Below are positions 10,048-19,405 of a stretch of DNA of 64,000 nucleotides, piece after piece (position 1 is the stretch's first letter; each line of letters starts with the position of its first letter). Position numbers and translations under genes: made by a program. The stretch comes from JAWVFM01 sp963843315. GTDB taxonomy: Bacteria; Actinomycetota; Thermoleophilia; Solirubrobacterales; 70-9. The notes beneath the pieces are model-generated. The model did not search any database and was not told where the DNA came from. It was given only the letters and a program-made list of their open reading frames with translations. The DNA lies in the NCBI GenBank assembly GCA_963843315.1, contig CAWJJU010000003.1, forward strand, positions 1-64,000, written 5' to 3'.

Positions 10048-11927
10048 CCGGCGGCGCTCCCCTGCGCGGCGAAGATCGGCGCGTTCGGGTTGAGGCGGCG
10101 GGCCTCGGAGAGCGCCGCGCGGCCGCCGTGAACGTCGCCGGCCTTCACGTCCAGGCGCGCCTCGACGAGGCGCAGTCGCCAGTCCTGCGGCGCTTCGCCG
10201 ATCGCGTCGCGGATGGACGCCCAGGCGCCGCCCAGGTCGCCCGCCCGCTCCCGCACCAGCGCCTGCTGGAGGTCGGACGCCGCCGACCACGGCTCGAGCG
10301 CGTGAGCGTCGGCCGCGGCGCGCGCGGCGGCGGCGAGGTCGTGGTCGCGCACCGCCGACTGGCTGTCGGCCAGCCGCTGCTGGGATGCGAATACGAGGGC
10401 GCCAGCCCAGATCGCCGTCACCCCGAAGGCCACGGCCGCGGCGCCGGACCACCGGGGGGCGACGCGGCGGGGAATGCCCGTGCGGGTGGCGCCGCCGGCC
10501 AGCAGCCCCGCCGCCAGGACGACGGGCGCGAACGCCGCCGGCACCTGAAATGTCCAGTCGATCGCCGCGGAGGTCGCACCGGCGGCCAGGACGGCCAGGC
10601 CGGCGGCGACGTCTCGCCGCGACTCCCCGCCGAGGCGCCGGACCCCCGTGACCGCCGGGATGGCGAAGAAGGCGATCGGAAATGCGATCCCGAGGATGCC
10701 GAGCTCGGCCAGGGTCTCGAGGAACAGCGAGTGGGCGTTGCGCGCGGGCGTCGTCAGCGAGCCGTGCTGGTTCCAGTAGGCCTCGTAGCCGCCGGCGCCG
10801 ATGCCCCGCAGCGGCTCGCCCTCCCACGCGCTCGCGGCCGCGGACCAGTACTGCCAGCGTCCGCTGCCGTTGCCGCTCGCGAAGTGGCTCGACACGAAGT
10901 CGCTTCCCACCTGGGCGCCCGATGGCGGCGCGCGAAACTCGTCGAACCGCTCGGCGGGGTCTGCGGCCACAAGGGCTCCGACGGCGAGCGCCGCCGCGAC
11001 TGCCCCCAGGGCCAGCCCGGCGCCTCGCGGCAGCGCGATCCGCGCGATCGCCCGGTCGAGGGCCAGCCTGGCCAGACCGACGGCCGCGGTGACGGCAAGG
11101 GTGGCGATGAGGATCTGGGTGCCCTGGTCGCCCGCGCCGGGGTGATCAAGGCCGTCGAGCAGCGCGTGGCGGCGCGAGGCGAGGAGCACCAGGATGCCGG
11201 CGCCCACCGCGGACAGCGCGCCGGATGCGAGGGTCCGCGAGCGCGCGCGCCCGGCCGCTAGCAGGACCGCCAGGCCCACCGCGGCGGCGAGGACGCCACC
11301 GCGCGAGGAGGTCAGGTACAGGGCGAGCGCCTCCATCGGGATCGCCGCGGCGGCAAGGGCACGAGGGATCGCGCTCCGGGCCTCGGCCGCGAGGTGGGCG
11401 AGCGTCACGATGCCAATCGCGAGGAGCGCCGCTAGGGCATTCCAGTAGCCCAGCGGATAGCTCAGGCGGCCGGCGGCCGAAGGGAGGTACCGGGCGATCT
11501 CGGTGTCGCCGCCGGGGAGCCCGGACTCGAGCCGGCTGCCCAGGGCCAGCGCCGCGGCGAGGGCAATGCCGATCGCCAGGCCGTCGATCCATGGTCGCGG
11601 GCCTCCGCGGCCGGAGGCGACCACGACCAGGGCGAGGATCCCCGCGTAGAGGGCGGAGCGGACCGCTGCGTTGAACGCCGCGCCGCCGTCGGAAGCCCAC
11701 CCCATCGACAGCGCCGAGACAATGGCCAGCCCCGCCAGCGATCCGATCGCGAGCGCCGCGGGCACCGGCACCGATGCGCGATCCCAGCGGCGGGCCAGAG
11801 CGCCGGCGGCGACCGCCCACCAGACGACCGCGCACGCGGCGCCGAGGAACCGAGCCGAATATCCACCCTGCGCCAGAGCCAGGCCGAAGACCGCGGCCGC
11901 CACCGCAGTGCGCTGAAGTCGGGGCAT
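10044..11927 (-). CDS. O-antigen ligase family protein with TPR-like C-terminus
   Basis: A protein of 627 residues. Ten or more TM helices are followed by the extracytoplasmic loop and ligase signature: YWSAAASAWEGEPLRGIGAGG, then NAHSLFLETLAELGILG. The last 100 residues after the final TM are Ala-rich helical repeats (AARAAADAHALEPWSAASDL and AGDVHGGRAALSEARRLNPN) of TPR type. It would transfer lipid-linked glycan to an acceptor or polymerise repeat units on the outer membrane face. A close relative is encoded at 26471-28261. Its gene is divergent from the mini-anchored protein gene at 11979, and a TAGGCT -10 lies 9 bases before the ATG. Confidence 0.85.
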   Translation of the reverse strand: MPRLQRTAVAAAVFGLALAQGGYSARFLGAACAVVWWAVAAGALARRWDRASVPVPAALAIGSLAGLAIVSALSMGWASDGGAAFNAAVRSALYAGILALVVVASGRGGPRPWIDGLAIGIALAAALALGSRLESGLPGGDTEIARYLPSAAGRLSYPLGYWNALAALLAIGIVTLAHLAAEARSAIPRALAAAAIPMEALALYLTSSRGGVLAAAVGLAVLLAAGRARSRTLASGALSAVGAGILVLLASRRHALLDGLDHPGAGDQGTQILIATLAVTAAVGLARLALDRAIARIALPRGAGLALGAVAAALAVGALVAADPAERFDEFRAPPSGAQVGSDFVSSHFASGNGSGRWQYWSAAASAWEGEPLRGIGAGGYEAYWNQHGSLTTPARNAHSLFLETLAELGILGIAFPIAFFAIPAVTGVRRLGGESRRDVAAGLAVLAAGATSAAIDWTFQVPAAFAPVVLAAGLLAGGATRTGIPRRVAPRWSGAAAVAFGVTAIWAGALVFASQQRLADSQSAVRDHDLAAAARAAADAHALEPWSAASDLQQALVRERAGDLGGAWASIRDAIGEAPQDWRLRLVEARLDVKAGDVHGGRAALSEARRLNPNAPIFAAQGSAAG

Positions 11928-11966
11928 GGCCGCGCCAGCCTACCCGTCTCGGCTGCGAGCCTCGAC

Positions 11967-11972
11967 TACCAT
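11967..11972 (+). promoter_or_regulatory. -10 hexamer TACCAT, leaderless-type
   Basis: TACCAT is 6 bases (GGCAGC) before the ATG at 11979. A minus-strand TAGGCT at 11937-11942 serves the divergent ligase gene, so the short 51-base gap holds two back-to-back promoters. Confidence 0.5.
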
Positions 11973-11978
11973 GGCAGC

Positions 11979-12464
11979 ATGGTCTCCGAACGAGCGCGCA
12001 GGGCGTCCGGGACGGCTCTCGCGGTGCTGGCGGCGGCGTTTCTGGCGCCGGCAGCCGCACTCGCCAGCGGACCCGGGGTGGACGAGTACACGCTCAACAT
12101 CCCCGGCGCGGGCGGCAACCACCCGCAGGGCGGTGGACCGCCGACCGCCGACCCCGGCTCGCTGCCGCCCCAGGTCCAGCGCCAGCTCACCGGCCCGCAG
12201 GGGCGCCTGCTGGCGACGGTGGCAACCGCTCCAGAGCTCGGCGCCCCGCACCCCACGGGTGCCTCGGGCCATCAGGTGTCGCCGAACGACGGCTCGGTCA
12301 ACCAGGGCCCCGGTGGCGGCCAGACGCAGCCCGGCAGCAGCGTCGCGGGCGCAGCGCTGCGAACGGCCGGCGACGGGACGACGCTGGTGCTCCTCGCCGG
12401 CGCGATCCTCGTCGCGCTCGCCGCGAGCGGGGCGCTGCTTCGCCGCCGCGGCGCGGCCGCCTAG
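11979..12464 (+). CDS. Small secreted, C-terminally membrane-anchored protein (unknown family)
   Basis: A protein of 161 residues. An N-terminal signal peptide (RRASGTALAVLAAAFLAPAA, cleavage near ALAS) is followed by VDEYTLNIPGAGG, a long Gly/Pro/Asn/Gln-rich low-complexity stretch, then a C-terminal hydrophobic helix (TTLVLLAGAILVALAASG) ending in ALLRRRGAAA. The tripartite tail resembles a cell-surface sorting signal, but there is no LPXTG. A shorter relative at 28393-28674 has VGQYHLHNP at the same position and the same tail. Both sit divergently beside a paralogous O-antigen ligase and close to a paralogous glycoside hydrolase, so it may be a glycan acceptor or surface anchor. That role is inference. 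Confidence 0.75.
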   Translation: MVSERARRASGTALAVLAAAFLAPAAALASGPGVDEYTLNIPGAGGNHPQGGGPPTADPGSLPPQVQRQLTGPQGRLLATVATAPELGAPHPTGASGHQVSPNDGSVNQGPGGGQTQPGSSVAGAALRTAGDGTTLVLLAGAILVALAASGALLRRRGAAA

Positions 12465-13867
12465 AACGCGCCCCTGCCGCGCACGATCACGGGCACGGTC
12501 AGCAGCATGATGCGCAGGTCGCGCGCCAGCGACATGTGCTCGATGTAGTCGCGCTCGACCGCCATGCGCCCCTCGAAGGGAAGGTCGCCGCGGCCGGCGA
12601 TCTGCATCGGGCCCGTCACGCCGGGCTTCACGCCCAGGCGAAAGCGGTGCTCGGCGGAGTAGCGCTCGACCAGCGGCATCTCCTCGGGCCGCGGGCCGAC
12701 GAAGCTCATCTCTCCGCGCAGCACGTTGACAAGCTGGGGAAGCTCGTCGAGGCTGAAGCGGCGCAGGAAGCGCCCGACGCGGGTGACACGTGGATCGTTT
12801 CGCAGCTTGAACATCGGCTGCGCCAGGTCGTCGATCCGAACCAGGTCGGCCAGCCTGGCCTCGGCGTCGCGATCCATCGTGCGCAGCTTGTACATGCGAA
12901 ACGGCCTGCCGCCGATCCCCGCGCGCAGCTGCGAGAAGAATGCGGGGCCCGAGCTGTCCAGGCGCACGGCGAGCGCCATCAGGGCGATCGCGGGAGCGAA
13001 GAGCACGAGCATGACCGCCGCGCCGGCGACGTCGAAGGCCCGCTTGATGACGAGGGTGGAGCGCGAGATGTCCCACGTCTCGCAGTCGACGATCGCCAGA
13101 TTCGCGACCTGGGCCAGCTGCTGGCCCGGCCCACCGGAGCCGCCGATCGGCGACACCACCCCGAGCTTGGCCTCGGCGTCGCGGCAGGAGTCGGCGACAT
13201 GGGCCAGCACGTCGGGCTCGATCGTGTCCGCGGCGATGAGAAGACGATCCACCCGGCTCGCCAGCCCGGCGATGTCCTCGCGGCTGGCGGTGCCGTCCAG
13301 CACGCCCGCGGGCGCCGGTTCCTCGACGGGCTCGAGATGCATGTCGGCGAACAGCCCGAGTTGGCTGCGAAGCGACTCCGCGACGACGCCCTCGCCCAGC
13401 ACCACCGTGACCTCGGCGGGAGTGAAGCGCCGCCACAGCCGCCTCGCCTCGGCGCGCAGGACCAGTGCCGCCAGCAACCCCGTGACGAGGCCCGCGAAGA
13501 CCCTGACCGGGTCGAGCGAATCCGGGGAGACGGCGGCGACCAGGACCCCGCTCACCGACATGCAGGCCACCACCCAGGCCCCGAGGGCCCCGGCCTCGTC
13601 GATCGTCAGGTGCCGCAGGACGCGATGGTCGCGGTCGTAGAGGTCCACGACCTTGGCGAGGAGGACCCACACCGGCAGGGCTGCGAAGGCGATGGGCGTG
13701 CCGAAGCCGACGAGGAGCGCGAGCGCCGCGGTGCAGAGGTCGGCGAGCGCGAGCATCCGGCGCCTGCGGGCGTCGCGCCACCAGCGGGTACGGCCACTCG
13801 CACGGGCCAAGCTCTCCCGGCTGCCCGCGTCTGTCTGGCTTGCCTGCCTTAGCGCTTCTACTGGCAT
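12461..13867 (-). CDS. Polyprenyl-phosphate glycosyl-1-phosphate transferase
   Basis: A protein of 468 residues of the WbaP/WcaJ/CpsE type, which starts repeat-unit synthesis by loading sugar-1-phosphate on undecaprenyl phosphate. The N-terminal region has 4 TM helices and a CoA-binding-like domain. The C-terminal catalytic domain begins with a TM (FDVAGAAVMLVLFAPAIALM) and has GPAFFSQLRAGIGGRPFRMYKLRTM, the DELPQLVNVLRGEMSFVGPRP signature and a GVTGPMQ segment. A GGGAG-like ribosome site precedes the ATG at 13867. It converges on and overlaps the mini-anchored gene by 4 bases. It is the likely initiating enzyme of the glycan made by this locus. Confidence 0.93.
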   Translation of the reverse strand: MPVEALRQASQTDAGSRESLARASGRTRWWRDARRRRMLALADLCTAALALLVGFGTPIAFAALPVWVLLAKVVDLYDRDHRVLRHLTIDEAGALGAWVVACMSVSGVLVAAVSPDSLDPVRVFAGLVTGLLAALVLRAEARRLWRRFTPAEVTVVLGEGVVAESLRSQLGLFADMHLEPVEEPAPAGVLDGTASREDIAGLASRVDRLLIAADTIEPDVLAHVADSCRDAEAKLGVVSPIGGSGGPGQQLAQVANLAIVDCETWDISRSTLVIKRAFDVAGAAVMLVLFAPAIALMALAVRLDSSGPAFFSQLRAGIGGRPFRMYKLRTMDRDAEARLADLVRIDDLAQPMFKLRNDPRVTRVGRFLRRFSLDELPQLVNVLRGEMSFVGPRPEEMPLVERYSAEHRFRLGVKPGVTGPMQIAGRGDLPFEGRMAVERDYIEHMSLARDLRIMLLTVPVIVRGRGAF

Positions 13868-13931
13868 GGTGCTCTCCCTGCGCCCACCGTGAGGATATTG
13901 CCCTGACGCTCGCCGCGCGGGCGGAGCGGGC

Positions 13932-13937
13932 TAACCT
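13932..13937 (+). promoter_or_regulatory. -10 hexamer TAACCT, leaderless-type
   Basis: TAACCT lies 7 bases before GTG 13945. It supports this start, which is also where a clean signal peptide begins. Confidence 0.5.
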
Positions 13938-13944
13938 CCTCTGC

Positions 13945-15081
13945 GTGACCAGGGGACTGTGGGCACGCTTCGGGGCGCCGATGTGCGCCGTTTTCGCGGT
14001 GGCCTGCCTCGCGCCCGCGGGGCTGGCGACGGCGCGCGGCCATCACCACTCGCTGAACATCGGCGTCGTCTCGATCGACGCGCCCTCCGGCAAGGACTTC
14101 GGGCGAATGCACCGGGGCAAGGTCGGCGTCGACCGCTTCCTCGTCTACTGGCCCAACGTCCAGGCAAGCGCGGGCGGCTGCACGGCCCAGGGCGACAGCG
14201 CCTGCGACTGGACCGCGATCGACCAGATCGTCTCGCGCGCGGCATCGCACCATGTGCCCCTGCTGCCCTTCCTCTACGGGACGCCCGGCTGGGCGAGCAA
14301 TCGCTCGGGTCCCCAGGCGGCCCGCTTCGACCCGATGCTGACGCTCAAGGGTCGTAAGGGGTGGCGCGCCTTCGTGACCGCCGCGGTCCAGCGCTACGGG
14401 ACCGGCGGCGTGTTTTGGTCGCAGCATCCCGGCATCCCCTCGGAGCCCATCCGCCGCTGGCAGGTGTGGAACGAGCAGAACAGCTCCAACTCGTTCAAGC
14501 CGCACCCCAGCGCCAAGGCATACGCGAAGCTCCTGAACGCAACCGCCACGAGGATCCGAAAGGCGGAGCCGAAGGCGCAGATCTTCCTGGGCGGCATGTT
14601 CGGCACGCCGGGAGGCGGCGGGAGCCCCGCGCAGTCGGCCTGGCGCTTCCTGGCCCAGCTCTACTCCGCCGGCGGAGCGAAGCGGAGCTTCGACGCCGTG
14701 GCGCTGCACCCTTACTCACGCAACGTGGCGGGGATCAGGTACCAGCTCGACAAGACCCGTCACGTCATCGCCAAGCACGGCGACGGCTCCACGCCCATCT
14801 GGATCACCGAGCTCGGGTGGGGCTCGGACGCCAAGCACGTCAGCAACCCGCTGGTGAAGACGCCGAAGGGCCAGAAGAAGCTCTTGCACAAGTCCTTTCG
14901 CATGCTGAGGCGCAACCGCGGGCGCTGGCACCTCGGGGGCGTGACCTGGTTCAGCTGGCGCGACCCCTCGCCGGCAGGGTTCAGTTGCGAGTTCTGCCGC
15001 TCCACCGGGCTGTTCACGCTCCACGGCAAGGCGAAGCCGGCATGGAGGGCCTACACCGGCTTCACCGGCGGCAGGCCATAG
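13945..15081 (+). CDS. Secreted glycoside hydrolase, clan-A-like TIM barrel
   Basis: A protein of 378 residues. The signal peptide (APMCAVFAVACLAPAGLATA) is followed by a (beta/alpha)8-barrel. WQVWNEQNSSNSF carries the Asn-Glu acid/base pair, VALHPYS follows, and WITELGWGSD carries the probable nucleophile Glu. This layout fits clan GH-A (GH39/GH5-like). A paralog lies at 28671-29768 with the same signatures plus LGGMFGTPG. The GTG start is chosen from the signal peptide and the -10 element. It probably trims or remodels the exported polysaccharide; the substrate is unknown. The next gene begins 17 bases downstream. Confidence 0.8.
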   Translation: MTRGLWARFGAPMCAVFAVACLAPAGLATARGHHHSLNIGVVSIDAPSGKDFGRMHRGKVGVDRFLVYWPNVQASAGGCTAQGDSACDWTAIDQIVSRAASHHVPLLPFLYGTPGWASNRSGPQAARFDPMLTLKGRKGWRAFVTAAVQRYGTGGVFWSQHPGIPSEPIRRWQVWNEQNSSNSFKPHPSAKAYAKLLNATATRIRKAEPKAQIFLGGMFGTPGGGGSPAQSAWRFLAQLYSAGGAKRSFDAVALHPYSRNVAGIRYQLDKTRHVIAKHGDGSTPIWITELGWGSDAKHVSNPLVKTPKGQKKLLHKSFRMLRRNRGRWHLGGVTWFSWRDPSPAGFSCEFCRSTGLFTLHGKAKPAWRAYTGFTGGRP

Positions 15082-15097
15082 CCTGACGCTGGTAATC

Positions 15098-17863
15098 GTG
15101 AGCACAGAGGCTGCACCAAAACCCACCGGGGCGCGCAGCGACGAGCCCGGCTCGCCGCTGCGGGCCCGCCTGGACTTCGCGCTTCCGCCCGAGGTGGCGG
15201 TCGGCGCAGGCACGGCGCTGGTGGTCTGCGGGTCCTGCTATTCGCCCGGCGCGACGATCGACGAGCTCTGGATCACCGTCGGCGCAGCCGAGGCCCCGGC
15301 CGCGTTTGCGGGCATGCCCCGGATCGACGTCCTGCGCGCGGCGCACCCCGGCCTCGATCCCTACGACGGCGTCCCTCCCGCGGGCTCCGACGACCCGGGG
15401 CTGCACAGCTTTCGCAGCGGCTTCTGGGGGATCGCCGAGATCGAGCCGCCCGCGACCGACGGCGAGCTCGAGGTCGGCGTGCGCGCCCGCTTCGCCGACG
15501 GCACCATTGCCGCCGCCGTGATCGCGACGATCCGCGTCGCCCGCGCCCTCCAGGCGCCGGCGGCGACGCACATCAACGGCGCCGCGCCGGGACCGCCCGT
15601 GGCGATCGCGATGGCCACATACGAGGCGCCGCTGGCGCTGTTCGAGAAGCAGATCGAGTCGATCCGCGAGCAGACGCACCGCAACTGGATCTGCCTGATC
15701 AGCGACGACTGCTCGAGCCCGAAGCGCTTCGAGGCGATGCTCGGCGTGCTCGGCGACGACCCCAGGTTCGTCGTCTCCCGCTCCCCGCGGAGGCTGGGCT
15801 TCTTCCACAACTTCGAGCGGGCGCTGGCGATGGTCCCCGAGGGCGCGCGCTACGTCGCGATGGCCGACCAGGACGACAGTTGGCACCGCGACAAGCTCGA
15901 GGTGCTGGTCGAGGCGATCGGCGACGCCCAGCTCGCCTACAGCGACGCCCGCGTGGTCGCCCCGGATGGCGAGCAGATTGCGCCGACCTACTGGAGCCTT
16001 CGCCGCAACAACTACGAGAGCCTCGCGTCGCTCTTCTACGCCAACTCGGTCACCGGCGCGGCGTCGCTCTTCCGCCGTGACCTGCTCGAACGCGCCCTGC
16101 CGTTCCCTCCCCGCTACGGCTCGCCCTTCCACGACCACTGGATCGCCCTCTGCGCCCTGGCCTGCGGCGAGATCGCCTATGTCGACCGCCCCCTCTACGA
16201 CTACGTGCAGCACCGCGCGGCGACCCTTGGGCACGCGGGCGCGAACGAGGTCGCACCCCTGCGCACGAGGCTGACCTCTATGCGCCACGACCCGCGGGCG
16301 TTCTTCGCGCTGTGGCGCGCCCGCTACTTCGCCGACAACCTGCGCCTGGAGCAGCTCGCCACGGTCCTGCTTCGCCGCTGCGGCGATGCGATGACCTCGG
16401 CCAAGCGGCGCGCGATCCGCCGCTACCTGAAGGCCGACACGTCGCTGTGGGCGCTGGCCTGGCTCACCGCACGCGGCATCAAGGAGCTCGTCGGGCCTAC
16501 CGAGACGCTTCGCGCCGAGATGCGGCTGGCGTGCGGCTTCGGCTGGCGCCGGGTGATGAGCGTCGCCGCCGGAGGGCGCGGGCGGCCCCGGCGGCGCCTG
16601 CGGATCGACTCGCGCCCGCCGCCGATCGGCGCCGGCGCCCCGGCGCGGCGCGAGCCGGCCAGCCCCGAGACGCGAACACTCGCCGAGAAGATCGCCCCGA
16701 TCAGCCTGGCGGTTCGCGACGACGCTCCGGCGAGGGTGAACATCCTCATCCCCACCATCGACCTGAAGCACACGTTCGGCGGCTACATCGCCAAGCTCAA
16801 CCTCGCGCGGCGGCTGGCAGAGCGCGGCGCCCGGGTGCGGGTCGTCACGACGGACCGCACAGGGGTCCTCGAGCGCGGGTGGCAGGGCACGCTCGAGTCC
16901 TACAGCGGGCTCGACGGGCTCTTCGACCGCGTCGAGGTGGAGTTCGGCCGCGAGTCCCAGGGCATCGAGGTCAGCCGCGACGACGCCTTCGTCGCGAGCA
17001 CCTGGTGGACCGCGCACGTCGCCCACCGGGCCGCCGCCGAGCTGGGCGGCGACGGGTTCCTCTACTTGGTCCAGGAGCACGAGCCCTTCACGTTCGCGAT
17101 GGGGTCGCTCGCTGCGATGGCGGCCGCCTCGTACACGCTCCCCCACCGCGCGCTGTTCTCGACCGAGCTGCTGCGCGACTACTTCCGCCGGCACGCGCTG
17201 GGTGTCTATGCCGGCGATACCGAGCGAGGCGACCGCGACTCCGCCTCCTTCCAGAACGCGATCACCCGCGTCGAGCCGCCGACGGCCGCCGAGCTCTCGG
17301 CCCGCCGGCCGCGCCGGCTCCTGTTCTACGCGCGCCCGGAGCAGCACGCGGCGCGCAACATGTACGAGCTGGGAGTGCTCGCCCTCGCCAGGGCGGTGGA
17401 GTCGGGCGTGATCGACCGCGATTGGGAGCTCCACGGCATCGGCACGGTCGAGTCGCGTCGCTCGGTCGACCTTGGCGGCGACAAGCCCCTCGAGCTGTTG
17501 CCGCGGCGCCCGCAGCGCGCCTACGGCGAGGTCCTGACCGGCCACGACGTCGGCCTGGCGCTGATGTACTCCCCCCACCCCAGCCTGGTCCCGATCGAGA
17601 TGGCCTCGGCGGGGATGCTCACGGTCACCAACACCTTCGAGAACAAGACCGCCGAGGCCCTGGGCGATATCTCGCCGAACCTGATCGCGGCCGACCCGAC
17701 GGTCGACGGGATCGTGGCGGCGCTCGCCGAGGCGATCGCCGCCTCCTCCGACGCCGAGCGCCGGGTGGCGGGCGCCGCGGTGAACTGGAGCCGCAGCTGG
17801 GACGAGTCCTTCGACGACGCCAGGATGGACTGGGTCGAGGGGCTCTTGCGAGCCTCAGCCTGA
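15098..17863 (+). CDS. Bifunctional GT2 - WsaF-like glycosyltransferase fusion
   Basis: A protein of 921 residues with three modules. Residues 1-160 form a beta-rich region shared with the neighbouring 17855-19363 protein. Residues about 165-480 are a GT2 domain: VAIAMATYEAP, ISDDCSSPKRF, the DXD equivalent ADQDDSWHRDK, SVTGAASLFRR and FHDHWIALCA. Residues about 545-915 are a WsaF-like GT-B domain: RVNILIPTIDLKHTFGGYIA, LVQEHEPF, YARPEQHAARNMYELGVLAL and LMYSPHPSLVPIEM. The first two modules match the 17855-19363 protein and the last matches 8608-10047, so it looks like a fusion of two locus genes. It would add two sugars in succession. Its 3' end overlaps the convergent gene by 9 bases. Confidence 0.88.
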   Translation: MSTEAAPKPTGARSDEPGSPLRARLDFALPPEVAVGAGTALVVCGSCYSPGATIDELWITVGAAEAPAAFAGMPRIDVLRAAHPGLDPYDGVPPAGSDDPGLHSFRSGFWGIAEIEPPATDGELEVGVRARFADGTIAAAVIATIRVARALQAPAATHINGAAPGPPVAIAMATYEAPLALFEKQIESIREQTHRNWICLISDDCSSPKRFEAMLGVLGDDPRFVVSRSPRRLGFFHNFERALAMVPEGARYVAMADQDDSWHRDKLEVLVEAIGDAQLAYSDARVVAPDGEQIAPTYWSLRRNNYESLASLFYANSVTGAASLFRRDLLERALPFPPRYGSPFHDHWIALCALACGEIAYVDRPLYDYVQHRAATLGHAGANEVAPLRTRLTSMRHDPRAFFALWRARYFADNLRLEQLATVLLRRCGDAMTSAKRRAIRRYLKADTSLWALAWLTARGIKELVGPTETLRAEMRLACGFGWRRVMSVAAGGRGRPRRRLRIDSRPPPIGAGAPARREPASPETRTLAEKIAPISLAVRDDAPARVNILIPTIDLKHTFGGYIAKLNLARRLAERGARVRVVTTDRTGVLERGWQGTLESYSGLDGLFDRVEVEFGRESQGIEVSRDDAFVASTWWTAHVAHRAAAELGGDGFLYLVQEHEPFTFAMGSLAAMAAASYTLPHRALFSTELLRDYFRRHALGVYAGDTERGDRDSASFQNAITRVEPPTAAELSARRPRRLLFYARPEQHAARNMYELGVLALARAVESGVIDRDWELHGIGTVESRRSVDLGGDKPLELLPRRPQRAYGEVLTGHDVGLALMYSPHPSLVPIEMASAGMLTVTNTFENKTAEALGDISPNLIAADPTVDGIVAALAEAIAASSDAERRVAGAAVNWSRSWDESFDDARMDWVEGLLRASA

Positions 17864-19363
17864 GGCGGCGGACTCGCCTCGCGCTCGGCCAGAGCGCCAG
17901 CGTCGCAGGCGGCTCTGCTCGAACGCCATGGCCCCAGCGTCGGGGAACGAAGCGTGGACGGGATGTGGGCCCGGCGTCTCTCGGCGACCCGCTCTTGCGA
18001 CGGCGATCCGCCGCCACAGAGGCCCGGTAGCAAGCTGAAGCTCACTGCCGAGGGTGTCGTTGCGGCCCATGAGGCGCCGGACGGGCCGCAGCACCAGCCA
18101 CGCGAGCGCGGCGGCCGAGCGGTCGGCCGCGACGAAGCGCTCCAGCGCGCGGCGCTTCGCCGGCTCCATGCCCTCGCCGCAGCGAGCGAGCAGCACCTGC
18201 GCCTGCACCTCACGGCCGAGGTAACCGTAGAAGTACGCCATCCGCCAGCGCTCCACGAGGGCGCGCCACGGCGGGCCCGACCCGAGTTTCGCCACCCTGC
18301 CGTCGACCGAGACCTCGGAGAACACCGCACCCTCGTGCTGCACGTAGTCATAGAGCGCCCGATCGACGTATCCGACGTCGCCGGCGGCCAGCCCCACCAG
18401 GCCAAGCCAGTGGTCGTGGAACTGCAGACCGGGGCTATCGGGGAACGGGACCATCAGATCGGCCACCCCTCGCCGGAACAGTGACGCCGCGCCCGTCACC
18501 GAGTTCGCGACCAGCATCGAAGCGATGTCGGTGTGGTTGTTGTCGCGCCCGCGCCAGAGCGTCTCGGCCAGGACCCGCCCGGTCGGGTCGACCAGCCGCT
18601 GGTCGGAGTAGACGAGGCCCATGGATCCGATCGCGCCGCGGAGAGTCGCGAGCTTGTCCGGGTGCCAGCTGTCGTCCTGGTCACACCACGCCAGCAGGGG
18701 CGCGCTGCCGGGAGCGAGGCGGATCGCACGCTCGAAGTTGCGATAGAAGCCAAGCCTCGACTCGGATCTCGACGCCGCGAAGCGCTCGTCGCCCGCGATC
18801 AGTCGCTCGACCTCTGCGAAGCTCTCCGGCGGCGAGCAGTCGTCGGAAATCACGCAGACCCACGCGGTGTCGGTCTGGGCGCGCAGCGACTCGATCTGCG
18901 CTCGCAGGAGCTCGGGGTCGGGCTCGTACGTGGCCATGCAGACGGCGATGAGCTCGCCCTCGCCGGCGGGGACGGGAGCGAGCGCCATCCCCTGAGTCTC
19001 CGCGACCTCCAACTGAGCGAGCGATGCGAGCTCCTCCCCGCCACCGTCGTAGCGGACGGCCAGCTCGATGGCGACCCTCCCACCAGCGGCCCCGGCGAAG
19101 ACGGGGACCGTTCCCCACCACCCGCTCCGGTACGACCCCGCCGCGCCGCCGAAGCGCTCATGGGCGTCGGGACGGGGCATCCGCCACGCGGCCGGGCGAT
19201 GGCGCGCGCCGTCGACGACGATCTCGACCCCGCGGACGCGGCGGGAGCCGTGGAAGCAGACTCCCGAGCAGAAGAGCCCGGTCGCCTGCCCGGCCTCGAG
19301 TTGCGGCGGAAGCGGGCTCTCGAGCTCGGCACGCAGCGTCGCCGGGGCGTCGGGTGGGCTCAT
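17855..19363 (-). CDS. Family 2 glycosyltransferase with N-terminal beta domain
   Basis: A protein of 502 residues. Its N-terminal ~150 residues (FCSGVCFHGSRRVRGVEIVV) correspond to the N-terminal module of the 15098-17863 fusion. The GT2 domain has IAVCMATYEPDPELL, ISDDCSPPESF, the metal-site CDQDDSWHPDK, SVTGAASLFRR and FHDHWLGLVG. I take ATG 19363 rather than TTG 19372 because a TAGATT -10 lies 7 bases before the ATG and overlaps the TTG. It is a retaining or inverting transferase of unknown donor. The 41-base gap to the divergent methyltransferase holds two -10 elements. Confidence 0.85.
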   Translation of the reverse strand: MSPPDAPATLRAELESPLPPQLEAGQATGLFCSGVCFHGSRRVRGVEIVVDGARHRPAAWRMPRPDAHERFGGAAGSYRSGWWGTVPVFAGAAGGRVAIELAVRYDGGGEELASLAQLEVAETQGMALAPVPAGEGELIAVCMATYEPDPELLRAQIESLRAQTDTAWVCVISDDCSPPESFAEVERLIAGDERFAASRSESRLGFYRNFERAIRLAPGSAPLLAWCDQDDSWHPDKLATLRGAIGSMGLVYSDQRLVDPTGRVLAETLWRGRDNNHTDIASMLVANSVTGAASLFRRGVADLMVPFPDSPGLQFHDHWLGLVGLAAGDVGYVDRALYDYVQHEGAVFSEVSVDGRVAKLGSGPPWRALVERWRMAYFYGYLGREVQAQVLLARCGEGMEPAKRRALERFVAADRSAAALAWLVLRPVRRLMGRNDTLGSELQLATGPLWRRIAVARAGRRETPGPHPVHASFPDAGAMAFEQSRLRRWRSGRARGESAASG

Positions 19364-19370
19364 CTGGGGC

Positions 19371-19376
19371 AATCTA
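19371..19376 (-). promoter_or_regulatory. -10 hexamer TAGATT, leaderless-type
   Basis: Read on the minus strand, TAGATT is 7 bases before ATG 19363. It would make the alternative TTG start at 19372 untranslated. Confidence 0.5.
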
Positions 19377-19391
19377 CGGCCCCGGTCCCGC

Positions 19392-19397
19392 TAACTT
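19392..19397 (+). promoter_or_regulatory. -10 hexamer TAACTT, leaderless-type
   Basis: TAACTT is 8 bases before ATG 19406, back to back with the minus-strand TAGATT. Confidence 0.45.
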
Positions 19398-19405
19398 GCC
19401 CCTCC

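Noticed and set aside
11774..13852. A 692-residue plus-strand open frame
   Set aside because: It mirrors the ligase and glycosylphosphotransferase genes and conflicts with the signal-peptide protein at 11979.
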